Under the pieces are notes generated by a model. The model was not told the DNA's origin. It made no database searches and was given only the letters and a program-made list of their open reading frames with translations. This document shows, one piece after another, positions 5,042 through 5,747 of a stretch of 5,747 nucleotides of DNA (its first letter is position 1; every line of letters begins with the position of its first letter). Source of the stretch: Acidobacteriota bacterium (GTDB lineage Bacteria; Acidobacteriota; Terriglobia; Terriglobales; Acidobacteriaceae); assembly GCA_003224785.1 (NCBI GenBank), contig QHZV01000018.1:1-5747 (forward strand), written 5' to 3'. The position numbers and the translations under genes are program-made.

Positions 5042-5049
5042 AAGGAGGT
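5042..5049 (+). promoter_or_regulatory. Full-consensus ribosome-binding site AAGGAGGT
   Basis: AAGGAGGT matches the complete anti-Shine-Dalgarno core and lies 8 bases before the ATG at 5058. It is the strongest such site in the window and fixes the esterase start. Confidence 0.85.
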
Positions 5050-5057
5050 AGTCACTG

Positions 5058-5747
5058 ATGAAGCCGGTCACACAAGTTTTCGCAATATTGCTTTGCCTGT
5101 TCACTGTCCTGGTTAACATGGTGAGTGGCCAGCAGCCACCCGAGACGCGTCCACAGACTTTCCCCAGGGTGACTATCCCCGATTCGCAAGTGCGGACAAT
5201 GCGATCAACTTCGACCGGTCGCGACTATGACCTCTACATTCATCTGCCTTCGGACTACGCACAGGATAAGAACACAAAATACCCGGTGCTCTACATTCTT
5301 GACGGACAGTGGGACTTCAAACTAATGGACGCGGTGCTTGGCGGCCTGGTGTACGACAAGTTATTGGTGGGCATCACCTACTCGGGTGAAAACGCGGATT
5401 ACGGTAGCCTGCGGGCAAGGACGACATTCCGACCGCTGTCGCGCAGGTAAAGGGATCGGGTGATGGACCGAAGTTCCTCAAATTCCTGAAGACGGAATTG
5501 ATCCCCTTTATTGAAGTGAATTATCGAGGTGATTCTTCGCGCCGTGTGCTGCAAGGCAGTTCCTACGCTGGGTTGTTCACACTGTATGCGTTGTTCACCG
5601 ATCCTGGACTTTTCTCCGCATACATGGCGGGCAGTCCGGCGGTGAATTACGCTGACGAATACACCTTCAAGCAGGAAGCCGAATATGCGCACACTCACAA
5701 AGAACTGCCGGTGAAATTGTTCCTGGCGGTCGGCGGGTCGGAAGGCC
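5058..5747 (+). pseudogene. Secreted alpha/beta-hydrolase (esterase D/IroE-like), frameshifted, 3' end outside window
   Basis: The gene encodes an exported serine esterase of the 'putative esterase' alpha/beta-hydrolase family (relatives of Fes, IroE and esterase D). The ATG frame gives a signal peptide (about 1-24, ending NMVSGQ) and the first half of the fold: DYDLYIHLPSDY (57-68), YPVLYILDGQWDF (75-87) and LLVGITYSGENADYGSLRA. It then stops at 5448-5450 (residue 130). The other half continues in a different frame from about 5420 to the window end: DIPTAVAQV, FLKFLKTELIPFIEVNYRG, then the nucleophile elbow Gly-Ser-Ser-Tyr-Ala-Gly (5555-5572, Ser at 5561-5563) and FLAVGGSEG. Adding one G in the AAGG run at 5417-5420 joins both halves as LRARDDIPT, the usual family layout. 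The promoter and ribosome-binding site look intact. This is either a recent single-base mutation or a sequencing error. The catalytic His lies outside the window. Confidence 0.85.

Larger units (their letters stand above)
4681..5057. other. Divergent intergenic region, 377 bp, no gene seen
   Basis: This stretch separates two divergent genes for secreted proteins. I see no convincing coding region in it. It holds the ribosome-binding sites of both genes, TTGACA-type direct repeats at 4798-4831, a possible dispersed repeat at about 4852-4917, and a candidate plus-strand promoter at 4986-5014. An open minus-strand frame at 4886-5119 has no family features and runs into the esterase signal peptide in antisense, so it is taken as chance. 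Confidence 0.6.

Noticed and set aside
4886..5119. Minus-strand 77-codon frame between the divergent genes
   Set aside because: It overlaps the esterase start, signal peptide and ribosome-binding site in antisense and has no family features.
5399..5698. Minus-strand 99-codon frame opposite the esterase
   Set aside because: The opposite strand carries clear esterase motifs including the nucleophile elbow, so this is an antisense shadow.

Overview
The window looks like chromosomal DNA of a soil-type Acidobacteriota bacterium (probably Terriglobia). This is inferred from gene content and protein style, not from a marker gene. The clues are an ECF sigma factor followed by a zinc-finger anti-sigma factor with a TonB-C-like periplasmic tail, a tiny zinc-ribbon protein ending in CPGCGYYLSCSDFY, TGAAAC-rich intergenic repeats, and several secreted proteins with classical signal peptides. 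No phage, transposase, CRISPR or toxin module is visible.

Left part (1-2097, plus strand): the 3' part of an ECF sigma factor gene overlaps its anti-sigma gene by ATGA. The sigma factor appears to have lost roughly 20-25 residues from the middle of its region-4 DNA-binding domain, in frame. Next come a small outer-membrane beta-barrel protein (GTG start at 1228), a strong inverted repeat with tandem TGAAAC units, and a 53-residue zinc-ribbon protein.

Middle (2102-3075): two minus-strand genes lie here. One is an 85-residue orphan histidine-kinase-like phosphoacceptor domain with no ATPase domain. Downstream of it is a clear OsmC peroxidase, whose end converges on the zinc-ribbon gene with a 4-bp gap. 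A complete tRNA-Leu(CAG) with encoded CCA follows on the plus strand. Its good TTGACA promoter shares its -10 region with a candidate promoter for the phosphoacceptor gene.

Right part (3076-5747): a gene-free stretch holds a bulged hairpin. A secreted four-Asp-box beta-propeller protein lies on the minus strand and ends at a textbook intrinsic terminator. A 377-bp divergent intergenic region follows. The window ends in a secreted alpha/beta-hydrolase (esterase) on the plus strand whose frame is broken near 5418-5421, most simply by loss of one G, and which runs off the end.

The likely themes are envelope stress sensing (sigma/anti-sigma, beta-barrel protein), peroxide defence (OsmC) and secreted proteins. 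The clearest oddities are the two damaged genes, the orphan phosphoacceptor domain and the TGAAAC repeat. I found no convincing evidence of a wholly new multi-gene system.
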